A stretch of DNA of 20,000 bases from Tubiluchus corallicola. Lineage: Eukaryota; Priapulida; Priapulimorpha; Priapulimorphida; Tubiluchidae. The notes beneath the pieces are model-generated. The model worked only from the letters and a program-made list of their open reading frames with translations, did not search any database and was not told where the DNA came from. Where the stretch lies: contig JAQGDQ010001741.1 of assembly GCA_030141605.1 (NCBI GenBank), positions 1-20,000 of the forward strand, read 5' to 3'. How positions within the stretch are numbered: position 1 is the stretch's first letter; each line of letters starts with the position of its first letter. The translations under genes and the position numbers were made by a program. Below are positions 8,048 to 15,874 of the stretch, in pieces.

Positions 8048-8609
8048 CAGCGGCAGATTATGATTTTATGGGCCTTAGGCTTGAGCTTGGAACGGGCCTT
8101 TTAAATGTTGCTACACTGCTGAGCTGACGTGTTTTTGTGGAGCTCTCGTCGTTTGTAAGTTTGTTTAATTTTGTGAGTTTTTGCCCACCGATTGTGATAA
8201 AAATTACATCTTCTTGATCCTTGAGTTGTGGACTAGGACTATATAAACACGATTACAGCTTGGTGAAAAAAATTGACTTTTCAGAAATTATAACTGACTT
8301 TGGCCCCAGAAAAATTCGGAAACTGAAATTTTGAACTTAAACTTAAACTGTGTAAACGTGAATTGTGTAAACTTAAATTGTGTAAACTTGAATTGTGTAA
8401 ACTTGAATTGTGTAAACCCGATTTGAAATATAGTAACTGACTTTTGAAAAAAAAACTTTTTCTATATTTTATTTTGGCGGGCCCCTTGCTCTTTTGTCAA
8501 TTTATTTTTTTTACAAAAAAAAATTTTACGTCGTTTTATTTTGCGGGGCCCCTTTTGATCCCGGGCCTTAGGCTTCAGCCTATTCAGCCTATAGGGCTAT
8601 CCGCTACAG
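8048..8609. mobile_element. hAT-like non-autonomous element, 562 bp
   Basis: Flanked by a perfect 8-bp direct repeat, tctacagt, at 8040-8047 and 8610-8617. The ends are imperfectly inverted: the left reads cagcggcagatta...gggccttaggcttgag, and the right in reverse complement reads ctgtagcggatag...gctgaagcctaaggcc. The interior has a short 15-bp tandem repeat and AT-rich runs but no transposase. The 8-bp target duplication and the gggccttaggc sub-terminal inverted motifs suggest hAT, but the TIRs are weak. Confidence 0.62.
8349..8423. repeat. 15-bp tandem repeat, five copies
   Basis: tgtgtaaac recurs at exact 15-bp steps (8349, 8364, 8379, 8394, 8409), with the spacer gtgaat, ttaaat or ttgaat. 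It lies inside the hAT-like element. Confidence 0.92.
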
Positions 8610-8798
8610 TCTACAGTTTAAGATTGGTTCCGGTTTTGCTTTAAGAGCACGTCACGTGACTTGAAGCGGGAATTCCCAAAATGAACCTCAAGAGTTAAAC
8701 TCTGTTAAGCATGTAAATGGAATTCGAAGGTTACACAACTGGCTCTGGCTGAGACAAGGTTTGGTTTGTGATTTTAGCTGTTTACGCAATAGTGAGCT

Positions 8799-8880
8799 CA
8801 CGTGATTTCAAAACCCGGATGTAACAACAGCTGGGTCAGCACACGTGATTTCAAAACCCGGATGTAACAACAGCTGGGTT
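8799..8880. promoter_or_regulatory. Duplicated E-box plus ETS-motif module
   Basis: A 43-bp unit, cacgtgatttcaaaacccgg followed by atgtaacaacagctgggt, occurs at 8799 and 8842 with almost no difference. Each copy has a CACGTG E-box (bHLH factors such as USF; also bound by SREBP-type factors), an ACATCCGG ETS-type site on the minus strand, and a CAGCTG E-box. A third CACGTG is nearby at 8652-8657 (cgtcacgtgac). It lies about 2.2 kb upstream of the first HMGCR coding exon, so it is a candidate control region, but no TATA box or start site is evident. A chance tandem duplication is the alternative. Confidence 0.4.
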
Positions 8881-9005
8881 AAAATATTCTAAACCCACGT
8901 AATATATAAATAAACAGGTTTTGTGTTGCTGTTTAACATTCGCAGTTAACAGCTCGGCTGCTGGAATTACTTGAATTCTTCTCAGTGTTACAAAACTTTC
9001 AATCA

Positions 9006-9824
9006 GAGCAATAGTAATAGTAGTCGTAATAGTAATAGTAGTCCTAATAGTAATAGTAGTCGTAATAGTAATAGTAGTCGTAATAGTAATAGTAGTCGTA
9101 ATAGTAATAGTAGTCGTAATAGTAATAGTAGTCGTAATAGTAATAGTAGTCGTAATAGTAATAGTAGTCGTAATAGTAACAGTAGTCGTAATAATAATAG
9201 CAGTAGTAGTCGTAATAGTAATAGTAGTCGTAATAGTAACAGTAGTCGTAATAGTAATAGCAGTAGTAGTCGTAATAGCAATAGTAGTCGTAGTCGTAAT
9301 AGCAATAGTAGTCGTAATAGCAATAGCAGTAGTAGTCGTAATAGCAATAGCAGTCGTAATAGTAATAGCAGTAGTTGTCGTAATAGTAATAGCAGTAGTA
9401 GTCGTAATAGTAATAGCAGTAGTAGTCGTAATAGCAATAGTGGTCGTAATAGTAATAGCAGTAGTAGTCGTAATAGTAACAGTAGTCGTAATAGTAATAG
9501 TAGTCGTAATAGTAACAGCAGTAGTAGTCGTAATAGTAACAGTAGTCGTAATAGTAATAGTAGTCGTAATAGTAATAGCAATAGTAATAGTAGTAATAGT
9601 CGTAATACTGATAGGAATAGTAATAGCAATAGTAATAGCAATAGTAGTAGTAATAGTAATAGTAATAGCAATAGTAATAGTAATAGTGTATAGTAATAGT
9701 AATAGCAATAGTAATAGCAGTAGTAATAGTAATAGCAATAGTAATAGTAGTAATAATCGTAATACTGATAGGAATAGTAATAGCAGTAGTAATAGTAATA
9801 GCAGTAGTAGTAGTAATAGTTTGT
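9006..9824. repeat. (AAT AGT)-type array with CGT-containing 18-bp super-repeat
   Basis: About 820 bases built only from AAT, AGT, AGC, AAC and CGT triplets. The 9019-9570 part is dominated by an 18-bp unit, cgtaatagtaatagtagt. A longer duplication is visible too: cgtaatactgataggaatag occurs at 9601 and again at about 9758. Because the unit lacks stops in most frames, long Ser/Asn/Arg, Leu, Thr/Ile and Val/Ile reading frames appear on both strands; none is a gene. The same AAT/AGT composition, in reverse complement, follows a LINE tail at 16585. Confidence 0.96.
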
Positions 9825-10028
9825 AATAAATAATTGAAAATTTGTACTTAGATAAGCAAATTACCTTAAATCTTGACGGCCCCTTTATTTATTCATTATT
9901 TTATTTTAAATTATTATTATTTATTATTTTAGATTTATTTTACACATTTAAATGTACATAGCATTGTATAAAAATTAAAAAAGCCATTCAGCTATACTAT
10001 AAAATTACGATATAAGATAATAAAATAT

Positions 10029-10280
10029 TTACATAATGTTCATACATACGAACCCAGACACAAAATATAAATACACAAGACAAATCACTAAAAATACAAC
10101 ATACAGAGGGCGCAAAACCCAATAAGTCACCATTAAAATGATAAAAGATGTTGATAATACAAAACATAGTTTGTGCCTATTCGTCCATATAACTGTATTG
10201 TTATATGCAGAGGGAACATACAATTTATCAATTATATCATCAAGTATTTCTGCCATCCCATATATGAAGGATACTGCCAT
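10029..10280 (-). CDS. Possible 83-residue membrane protein or exon, unrecognised
   Basis: An ORF starting MAVSFIYGMAEILDDIIDKL in a favourable aaagATGG start context. The first half is mildly acidic and ends with NRHKLC. The second half has two closely spaced hydrophobic stretches (FVLSTSFIILMVTYW and LYVVFLVICLVYLYFV), so a membrane hairpin is plausible. Several AATAAA signals follow on the same strand (9838-9960). Against a gene: the region is very AT-rich, hydrophobic frames arise easily from T-rich DNA, and I recognise no family. It could be a TE fragment or chance. Confidence 0.22.
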   Translation of the reverse strand: MAVSFIYGMAEILDDIIDKLYVPSAYNNTVIWTNRHKLCFVLSTSFIILMVTYWVLRPLYVVFLVICLVYLYFVSGFVCMNIM

Positions 10281-10345
10281 CTTTCTCGTAATAATATCAT
10301 AGTTAGGAATATTAAAATTATATAAAATTATTTTCCTTATTTCAG

Positions 10346-10543
10346 GAACGAGTTAAATTTAAGCTCTCTAGTGGATCCCAAACACACCCTGGTACTGAAA
10401 CCTTCCCTTTCTGGATTGCTCTCGAAAAGGGATGTTTCTTTTTCGCTGAGTGAACTAGACCACCAGCCAGAGCATTCTGAGTTTCATAATTTACACCGCT
10501 TTCACAGCAGAGAAAAAAGACAAGTATATGACAACTGTCCCAG
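10346..10543 (+). CDS. Candidate internal exon of an unidentified gene, with a furin-like site
   Basis: Strong splice borders enclose an open frame: acceptor attttccttatttcag before 10346 and donor CCCAG|gtaagag after 10543. The exon is 198 bp, symmetric (same phase at both ends), and reads 65 complete codons in one frame. It starts NELNLSSLVDPKHTLVLKPS and ends FHSREKRQVYDNCP plus two bases of an Arg codon. REKR followed by Q is a furin-type dibasic site, which would fit a secreted precursor cut just before a Cys-containing mature part. I do not recognise the protein. The other two frames are interrupted. A possible continuation is the Cys-containing frame at about 10726-10945, but its splice acceptor is weak. 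No other exon was found. Confidence 0.45.
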
Positions 10544-10555
10544 GTAAGAGAATGA

Positions 10556-10652
10556 TTATGACGACGACGACGATGATGATGTTGATGACGGTGGTGATTA
10601 TGATGGTGGTGGTGACAGTGATGATCATGATTATGATGATGGTGATGATTAT
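10556..10652. repeat. (GAT/GGT)n microsatellite
   Basis: Imperfect gatgatgatg/ggtggtgat triplet repeat immediately after the donor of the candidate exon. It produces a Met/Val-rich artificial frame. Confidence 0.9.
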
Positions 10653-10753
10653 ATGGTTTTCACTTAAACTGCATCTTCCTAAAATGTTTCAATGCATTAT
10701 TGTGAACCACCCTTTAAAAAAGTGCAGGTGTATTGGAAAAGTTGCAACATGGA

Positions 10754-10922
10754 GCGCATGCGCAAAATCGACACCTTTCCCAACAGAGGGCGCTGCAAGG
10801 CACTGTAGTGTCACAATGTTCGCACAGTGCAAACAAAAACTTATAGTGAACACAAGTTACACAATGGCTCCGACCGTCTGTACGAGCGCTGTGCGACGTT
10901 TCCCACCTGCTGCGCATGCGCA
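10754..10922. promoter_or_regulatory. Pair of NRF1-like palindromes in a GC-richer island
   Basis: GCGCATGCGCA at 10754-10764 and TGCGCATGCGCA at 10911-10922 are perfect copies of the NRF1/EWG-type palindromic site, 157 bp apart. Between them lies cagagggcgctgcaag (10785-10800), which resembles a CTCF-type core. The GC content is clearly above the flanks from about 10740 to 10980. NRF1 sites usually sit in promoters, and the palindromes do not give a direction. No TATA box is evident. The island could serve an upstream minus-strand start for HMGCR (about 4.2 kb from its first coding exon) or another gene; both are guesses. Confidence 0.35.
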
Positions 10923-11250
10923 AAGGATTCAAAGAAGCCAAGTAAAGGTCAGCATAACGTGCAAGAGAGTTTCGCAAGTGGTGTACAGTAGCTAAACTAT
11001 GAATAAACGAACGTTTTGTGTAAATATTTACGTTAACTAAAACTAAACAAACTGATGACTTTCATTCGCTGAAAATCTTCAATTTTTTTTGGAAAGAAAT
11101 TTTGGAGGACGTAAATTTTTCATTAAATCATTTGATACAATTTTTCATCATCAAAAATAAAGTTCTAGGCCTACACGTGACACAACTACCATAGAACGTC
11201 AGGAACAGCACGTAGTATAAAATTCAAAAGGATGATAGACCTTTTACAGA
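10923..11250. other. No feature recognised
   Basis: AT-rich after about 11000, with no ORF of note. Some simple T and A runs. Confidence 0.4.
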
Positions 11251-11468
11251 CAGAGAACGACAGACACGTGTTCGAATCCGCACTGTGACATTTTTAATTT
11301 CTAATTCACCTCGCTTGCACTTAAAACACGAGTTTACTTATATAATTTTCGCTACAGTTAATATCATACAGAGAACGAAAGACACGTGTTCGAAGCCGCA
11401 CTGTGATATTTTTAATTTCTAATTTACCTCGCTTGCACTTAAATCACGAGTTTACTTATATAATTTTC
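11251..11468. repeat. 100-bp direct repeat, two copies (118-bp spacing)
   Basis: The copies are 11251-11350 and 11369-11468. Both contain cagagaacga(c/a)agacacgtgttcga, the shared run accgctcac-like tcacctcgcttgcactt region (tta(c) variants) and cgagtttacttatataattt. The spacer ttcgctacagttaatatcat of the first copy recurs at about 11787-11806. The gttcgaatcc motif resembles a tRNA B box, but no tRNA arms can be folded around it. Confidence 0.9.
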
Positions 11469-12060
11469 TATGAACTATGAATTTACTTTCACACATCAAA
11501 ATACAATATCATACACATTAACTATGATTATAACTATGCATGCTTCTGTAGATAACTTAATGTAAATAAGGATGAAGTAAATGATGTAATAATAGCGATG
11601 GTATAAGAGCAATAAACCTGAAAATTGAGAAAGGAAAATATAATATGTAATTACAACTTTGAGTCAGCCTTAAAGAGTGAAATTTTTTTTTTAATAGTTA
11701 CGAATATGAATTATGTGATTGTCTGTCAATATACCACTTACTTGTATTACAATGCACCATATTGCTTACTTGTATATATATAGGTATATTTTCGCCACAG
11801 TTAATATCATAGTTACTTACCAGGTATAGAAAACATATACAAATGTCATACATTCACGTTCAAACTATTTTGTACACCAAGTTAGGTAAAGATATAATAC
11901 ATTTCACAGCATGTGGTCGCTAGGAAGGCACTACTATTTAACAGACTCACTGATCAGTACAAGGAAATGATTTCTTTCAACTAACTCATCAATCATCACG
12001 TATTTCTATTCACAAAGCGTTAATAATAAAACCACAAATAACACAGAGACGCGAGTTCAA
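11469..12060. other. AT-rich intergenic or intronic stretch
   Basis: No gene recognised. It contains a short tatatatata tract near 11770 and the repeated cacagttaatatcat motif noted above. Confidence 0.4.
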
Positions 12061-12300
12061 ATCATCACAGACCACACGGTAAACACGACACGACGCGACA
12101 AACCCGCTCATTCATAACATCAGCTGATCTCTCAGCCTAGCAGATCAACCAATCAGCGCAGAGCAGCCGTACGGCTCGTCCAATCACAGCAGAAGGCTCT
12201 ACTGTACAATGTGTTACGATCGTAACAAAGGTTGTGCTGTGATTGTCTAGCGATAAATAGTCGCTAGTGTCTGCTGTAGAATTTTAATCAAACTTATAAC
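12060..12300 (+). promoter_or_regulatory. CCAAT-box and palindrome island, possible promoter
   Basis: CCAATCA occurs twice in the same direction (12149-12155 and 12180-12186), on either side of a perfect 12-bp palindrome AGCCGTACGGCT (12165-12176). Downstream are a 16-bp perfect palindrome TGTTACGATCGTAACA (12212-12227) and a hairpin ctagcga-taaatag-tcgctag (12247-12267) whose loop is TATA-like. Spacing of CCAAT boxes upstream of a TATA-like sequence would fit a plus-strand promoter, and GC content rises here. No coding exon follows. An LTR or another mobile element is an alternative. Confidence 0.3.
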
Positions 12301-12770
12301 AGCCCCTGGATTCTAATCTGGAATTTTCCTGGGGTATTACAAAACACGAGATATTAAATGTAAAATTATTATGAATGCGAAAACTATATTGTTAAGTTAA
12401 TTATTTTATAGTAAACTTTAAAAACTTTATCATAAACTTTAGCATGTTAATTAGCATAATTAATTACTATGAAAGTATTTACGTATAATTACCTACATTT
12501 GAAAACTCTTCATTAAAAGTTGATGTAAACAAATTTCGAAGTAAATAAACATTACAACGTGTTATCTCGCCATTTGATTTATAACAAAAATTCTCCTTCA
12601 ATACAGTCTCCCCCTGCAGGGTTTTTTTAATTTGGAGATTCCACTGTTCGATATTCGACAATCATGATAAGACAATGCCACTACTATATATATGCTGTGT
12701 TGACATAATAGTCAAATATGGGGTATTTGGTCAACTCCCACATGACCTTGGACAAGGGCAGACTGGTCCA
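12300..12770. other. No supported feature
   Basis: AT-rich. The minus-strand ORF at 12479-12661 ends next to a gtaattat donor-like site but has no recognisable domain and no convincing acceptor. Confidence 0.35.
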
Positions 12771-12858
12771 CATCATCATCATCGTCATCATTATCAACAT
12801 CATCACCACCATCATCGTAAACACCAACAATAACAACATCATCATCATCAGCATCATT
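12771..12858. repeat. (CAT)n microsatellite
   Basis: Imperfect catcatcat with cgt, tat and acc interruptions. It is followed at 12900-12911 by a poly-G run and at 13053 by a poly-C run. Confidence 0.92.
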
Positions 12859-13124
12859 ATATGCCCATCACATCTGTTATAGGCATTGAACAGGCAGCCG
12901 GGGGGGGGGGGGTCTTTGGGACAGCATACACCAGTTAGGATTCTATACTGCATAAAAATTGATACAATTCCAAATTTGTAAGTAAACATTTACAACATAA
13001 CAAGGAATCTGTGCTCAATACTATATTTAGACTGAATGATTTTTCATCTACTACCCCCCCCCCCATTTTCAAGTCTGATGAAAAGTATAGATTTTAACAC
13101 AATTAATACTACAAAAGTTTCTGG

Positions 13125-13202
13125 TAATTAAATAATAGATTAAAATCGTAATTAATGGCGAGCGAACCCAACTATTCATGACATCACAAACTAACATAAG
13201 TC
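13125..13202 (-). repeat. Inverted copy of the 4121/4362 repeat
   Basis: The reverse complement reads ttatgttagtttgtgatgtc, then atgaatagttgggttcgctc, then gccattaatta and taatctattatttaatta. It matches both copies in the HMGCR third intron over about 75 bases. This makes it a dispersed family rather than a purely local duplication. Confidence 0.88.
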
Positions 13203-13513
13203 ATTTTTGAAAGAACTGTATGTTTCCTTTCAACATTTTAAAGAGTAGATTAGTTTGATCTACAGTTTAACATTGGGTACCTATCTGAAATTAGAGGCAC
13301 AGCGCCAGTTTTTCATGCAATGCGTTTCCGAAATTCAGGCGCTAGTGCCCGTCTAACTAGCAAACGGCGAAATGCATGTAACAGTAAAAAGTAGAGGCCC
13401 AAATATGAAATTGTGTTTGTGTGGTAATAATACTTTCATGTAAGTCATTCTTGAAAAAGAATAGTATGTTTACTTTGAGTATTTTAAAAAGTAGATTGCT
13501 TTTGACCTATAGT
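13190..13513 (+). repeat. Dispersed repeat 'family R', 1.3 tandem copies
   Basis: A right-end part (13190-13284: aagtcatttttgaaag, gtagattagtttgatctaca, tttaacattgg) is followed by a full unit (13285-13513: gaggcacagcgcc, gctagtgcccgtctaactag, gtgtggtaataat, aagtcattcttgaaa, gtagattgcttttgacctat). The spacing between equivalent points is about 243 bp. The copy at 6827 is the same family. After 13513 the unit is interrupted by a hAT MITE and a solo LTR and resumes at 14164 (tacagtttaacaatggg). Confidence 0.83.
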
Positions 13514-13521
13514 CCTACAAT

Positions 13522-13788
13522 CAGGGCCTATTTCAGCCTAAGCGAGGCCCGGGGAAGTGGGGCGTGTGAGGCCCCCTCGGGGGGGGGGGCAAAGCACCAG
13601 AAAATTTTTGAACTGCTAGAACGCCGGAGAAGCATTTTCGAAGAGAAAATATGAAGTTATACAGTTGTTAAAGAAAAGAACAATTGAATGTTCGCATAAA
13701 GCAAAAAAATGTTACCTCGGCACGAGGCCCTTCTGGAGGGTGAGGCCCCGGGGAAGTATCCCCACTTACCCCCCTGAAATAGGCCCTG
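13522..13788. mobile_element. hAT MITE, 267 bp
   Basis: Terminal inverted repeats CAGGGCCTATTTCAG are perfect over 15 bases at both ends, followed by sub-terminal gaggccccgggg motifs. The 8-bp target duplication is cctacaat (13514-13521) against cctacagt (13789-13796), one mismatch. G- and C-runs inside are typical of hAT sub-terminal regions. No transposase is present. The copy is compact and well preserved. Confidence 0.88.
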
Positions 13789-13795
13789 CCTACAG

Positions 13796-14163
13796 TGTTG
13801 TGGAGATTGCTGGCATCTATTAGAATTAAATAGAACATTGTAGAATGTTCCGTTAGAATCATCATCATGTAGAATGTTCTGGAAAGAAACTTCTAGAAGC
13901 TTCTCGGGCACGCTATATAAAGCGAAGCAGGCCGCTGAGACAGAGGCACACAGATTCACACCGACTCACACACTTACACATTCTCTTGTATACTTGTATT
14001 CTCAGATACCCTCAAATGTTTTCCAGATTTTCACGTTTAGTGTAAACATTTCGCGTTCCTTCATACTTTTGTGTTGTAGAATTCTCGCTTAATAAACTAG
14101 TTTAATTTGATGAAGTGTTTTCTGGTTTTTCTACGAGCCTTCCAAAAGAAACAAAACACAACA
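13796..14163 (+). mobile_element. Solo LTR, 368 bp, probably Ty3/gypsy-type
   Basis: The unit starts TGTTGTG and ends CACAACA, a perfect 7-bp terminal inversion with the canonical TG...CA of LTRs. It is flanked by an identical 5-bp target duplication, tacag, at 13791-13795 and 14164-14168. Inside, in order, are two heat-shock-element triplets, a TATA box (TATATAA, 13914) and an AATAAA signal (14091), giving a standard U3-R-U5 arrangement. There is no internal region and no second LTR, so it is a solo LTR left by recombination. It inserted into the right-hand target site of the hAT MITE, so it is the younger of the two. Confidence 0.87.
13872..13920 (+). promoter_or_regulatory. Heat-shock elements and TATA box in the LTR
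   Basis: Two perfect three-unit HSEs, GAAtgTTCtgGAA (13872-13884) and TTCtaGAAgcTTC (13891-13903), stand just upstream of TATATAA at 13914. A further GAAtgTTC pair is at 13843-13850. HSEs bind trimeric heat-shock factor. The arrangement would make the element heat- or stress-inducible. An hsp70-type host promoter was considered, but the LTR ends and target duplication explain the sequence better. Confidence 0.7.
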
Positions 14164-14566
14164 TACAGTTTAACAATGGGGCGGCATTGTTTCAAATATG
14201 CCACCTAAACCACAAGAAAACATTGTTACACAAACCATAAAAAATTCGTCTTGAAATTTTATGCAGCTTACACGCTGTCCTATTGCACATAGAGCTTGCG
14301 TTGGCAGCAACGTTGTATAAAACGTGAAAATTTAAATTCCCACGATGGCAATTAGGCACTGTCATTTTAACAGCAAGTCATTTGACACAAGTCTAGGTCA
14401 AAGGTCAAAGGTCTAGGCCAAAAAATAAGCAGAGCATCCTTAGTGCGCTCGTCGCCATTTATTTATTAAATATATGCACAACGATCATTACAGCAAAGCA
14501 CTTCAAAAGAATTTAATAACATATTTATTATTATGTGCACAAGATGCCAAGCCGCAAATGACCCGT
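14164..14566. other. Continuation of family R, then AT-rich sequence
   Basis: tacagtttaacaatggg at 14164-14180 continues the repeat interrupted by the MITE and LTR (compare 13262-13280). The rest shows no gene; it holds the nuclear-receptor-type repeat listed separately. Confidence 0.45.
14395..14414 (+). promoter_or_regulatory. DR1 nuclear-receptor motif with a third half-site
   Basis: AGGTCA-a-AGGTCA-a-AGGTCT: a perfect direct repeat spaced by one base (DR1), followed by a third half-site with one mismatch. DR1 sites are bound by HNF4 and RXR/USP-type receptors. There is no adjacent promoter, so function is unproven. Confidence 0.4.
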
Positions 14567-14604
14567 GGGGTACTCAAGAAGTAATTACTTGTTCAGAGCA
14601 CCCC
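14567..14604. repeat. Imperfect palindrome / hairpin, 38 bp
   Basis: The left arm ggggtactcaagaagtaatt pairs with the right arm aattacttgttcagagcacc (plus two further C bases), centred on aagtaattactt, with a few mismatches and bulges. It could be a stem in a transposon end or just a local inversion. Confidence 0.6.
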
Positions 14605-15549
14605 AAATGAATGTGGACTGAGTGTAGTAGAAAAGAGCACTAAAGGAGTAGAAAGAAAGGTTAACAGAGAATAGAAAGAAGGAGAAAGATGTGATGGTAT
14701 CTGTATGAAGTAACACGAACTATAGAAATGTAAAAAATGACATAGCCAGCAACGCAATGGATCCCGACAGGGACAGCAGAGTAATTAATCAAATTGATTT
14801 ATTCTGTATAATTAGAAAAGATTTCACTTTTGAAATTTCTTTTGAAGTTATTTATAGATAAAGAACGAATCTAAGCAGAAATATGAACTGCTGTATCTTG
14901 TCAATAAGATTAACAACGTGTTTTTTGGTGAATCAGACAGGCCACGAAAAATCGCTTCTGTCTTACCTCATGAGAGTCCGTGGGGGGGGGGGGGGAGGAA
15001 TGATTAAAGCTGAATCGTGGACTATTTAAAATCAGTTGAAATCAAAGTTTGTTTATTTTCTGCTGGTTGACAGGAAATGTTTTAAATTTTTTCAACACAT
15101 TTTTCATGCTTTGTTTTTTAGTTTCACGTTAATAAATTATCGTATAATTATCGATTATTGCATAATCTCTTTTTTGCATCACGAACATGTATGTTCTGAT
15201 AATTATCGTACAAGCGGCAACACAACTCAGCCACTAATACACCGATTTGGTGGAAAATTCTATAGCTTTTTAGCCTCCAATACGTACAAAACGGTAACCC
15301 AGGCTGAGAATTAGTCATGGAGAAACATGGCCGCATCCAGCATTCCCCGAAAGAATGGTGTCATAATAATTATTGTGTTGTACGTTTTAAACTGAAAAAA
15401 TGCTGACTGAGTCGACTACGTATATGAACGTACAAAAAAAATTATAAAATTCCCGGCCGGGTGTGCGAAAAAAATGAGACGGGCGATTAGATGGAAACAG
15501 AATTGTCGGTCTCAGAATTGTTCTTATTAACTAGGCTACAAGATTACGG
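14605..15549. other. No supported gene
   Basis: AT-rich with a 13-base poly-G run near 14983. The ORFs at 15036-15314 (plus) and 15148-15336 (minus) overlap each other on opposite strands and match nothing I recognise. Confidence 0.4.
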
Positions 15550-15571
15550 GCAAATTTTCTTAGAAATTTGC
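15550..15571. repeat. Perfect short hairpin
   Basis: GCAAATTT-tcttag-AAATTTGC, 8-bp arms and a 6-base loop. No U-tract or gene adjacent. Confidence 0.7.
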
Positions 15572-15640
15572 GACTAACTGGGGGTTCGATACTCATCCTG
15601 AAAGATTTTTTTCATCACACTATTCCTGGCTGTTTATTTC

Positions 15641-15677
15641 TGCGATAAACGAACAGCGAAGTAGCAAGCGAACACTG
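15641..15677. mobile_element. Tigger/pogo-like TIR fragment
   Basis: The reverse complement starts CAGTGTTCG and continues with cttcgctgttcgtttatcgca, closely like the left end at 1632 (CAGTGTTCcttcgcggttcgtttatcgc) with an 8-base insertion. It is followed by TA (15678-15679), as expected for the family. Only the terminus remains. Confidence 0.6.
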
Positions 15678-15736
15678 TATTCAATTACATAAATATCTTT
15701 AACATTATTTAAGTAGTCTAAATTAGCTATGTCTCT

Positions 15737-15874
15737 ATGGTCTTTAGTTTAAAAATTTATCATTTCATTCTCCATTTTGATTCCTTTAATATCGGTAATC
15801 TACCCTCCACAAAAATTTGGCAAGACTGTGTTATGCTTATTATTATAATTCTATTACCTCGACTCATTTCTAGT
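15737..15874. other. AT-rich lead-in to minisatellite
   Basis: Nothing recognised; the ORF starting at 15737 runs into the 31-bp array and is an artefact. Confidence 0.4.

Noticed and set aside
8851-9826. Long Thr/Ile, Leu/Arg, Ser/Asn/Arg and Val/Ile ORFs on both strands
   Set aside because: All come from the AAT/AGT/CGT triplet array, which lacks stops in most frames; overlapping frames on both strands cannot all be genes and none has domain content.
11270-11300. tRNA gene suggested by a gttcgaatcc B-box-like motif (also ggttcgatac at 15585)
   Set aside because: The T-arm stem does not pair at either place and no A box or acceptor stem can be found.
13843-14092. hsp70-type host promoter and gene start
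   Set aside because: No heat-shock protein coding sequence follows, and TGTTGTG...CACAACA ends with a 5-bp target duplication identify a solo LTR.
15148-15336. 62-residue minus-strand ORF starting near catggccgcatcc
   Set aside because: It looked protein-like at first but overlaps an equally long plus-strand ORF, and I could not match either to any family.
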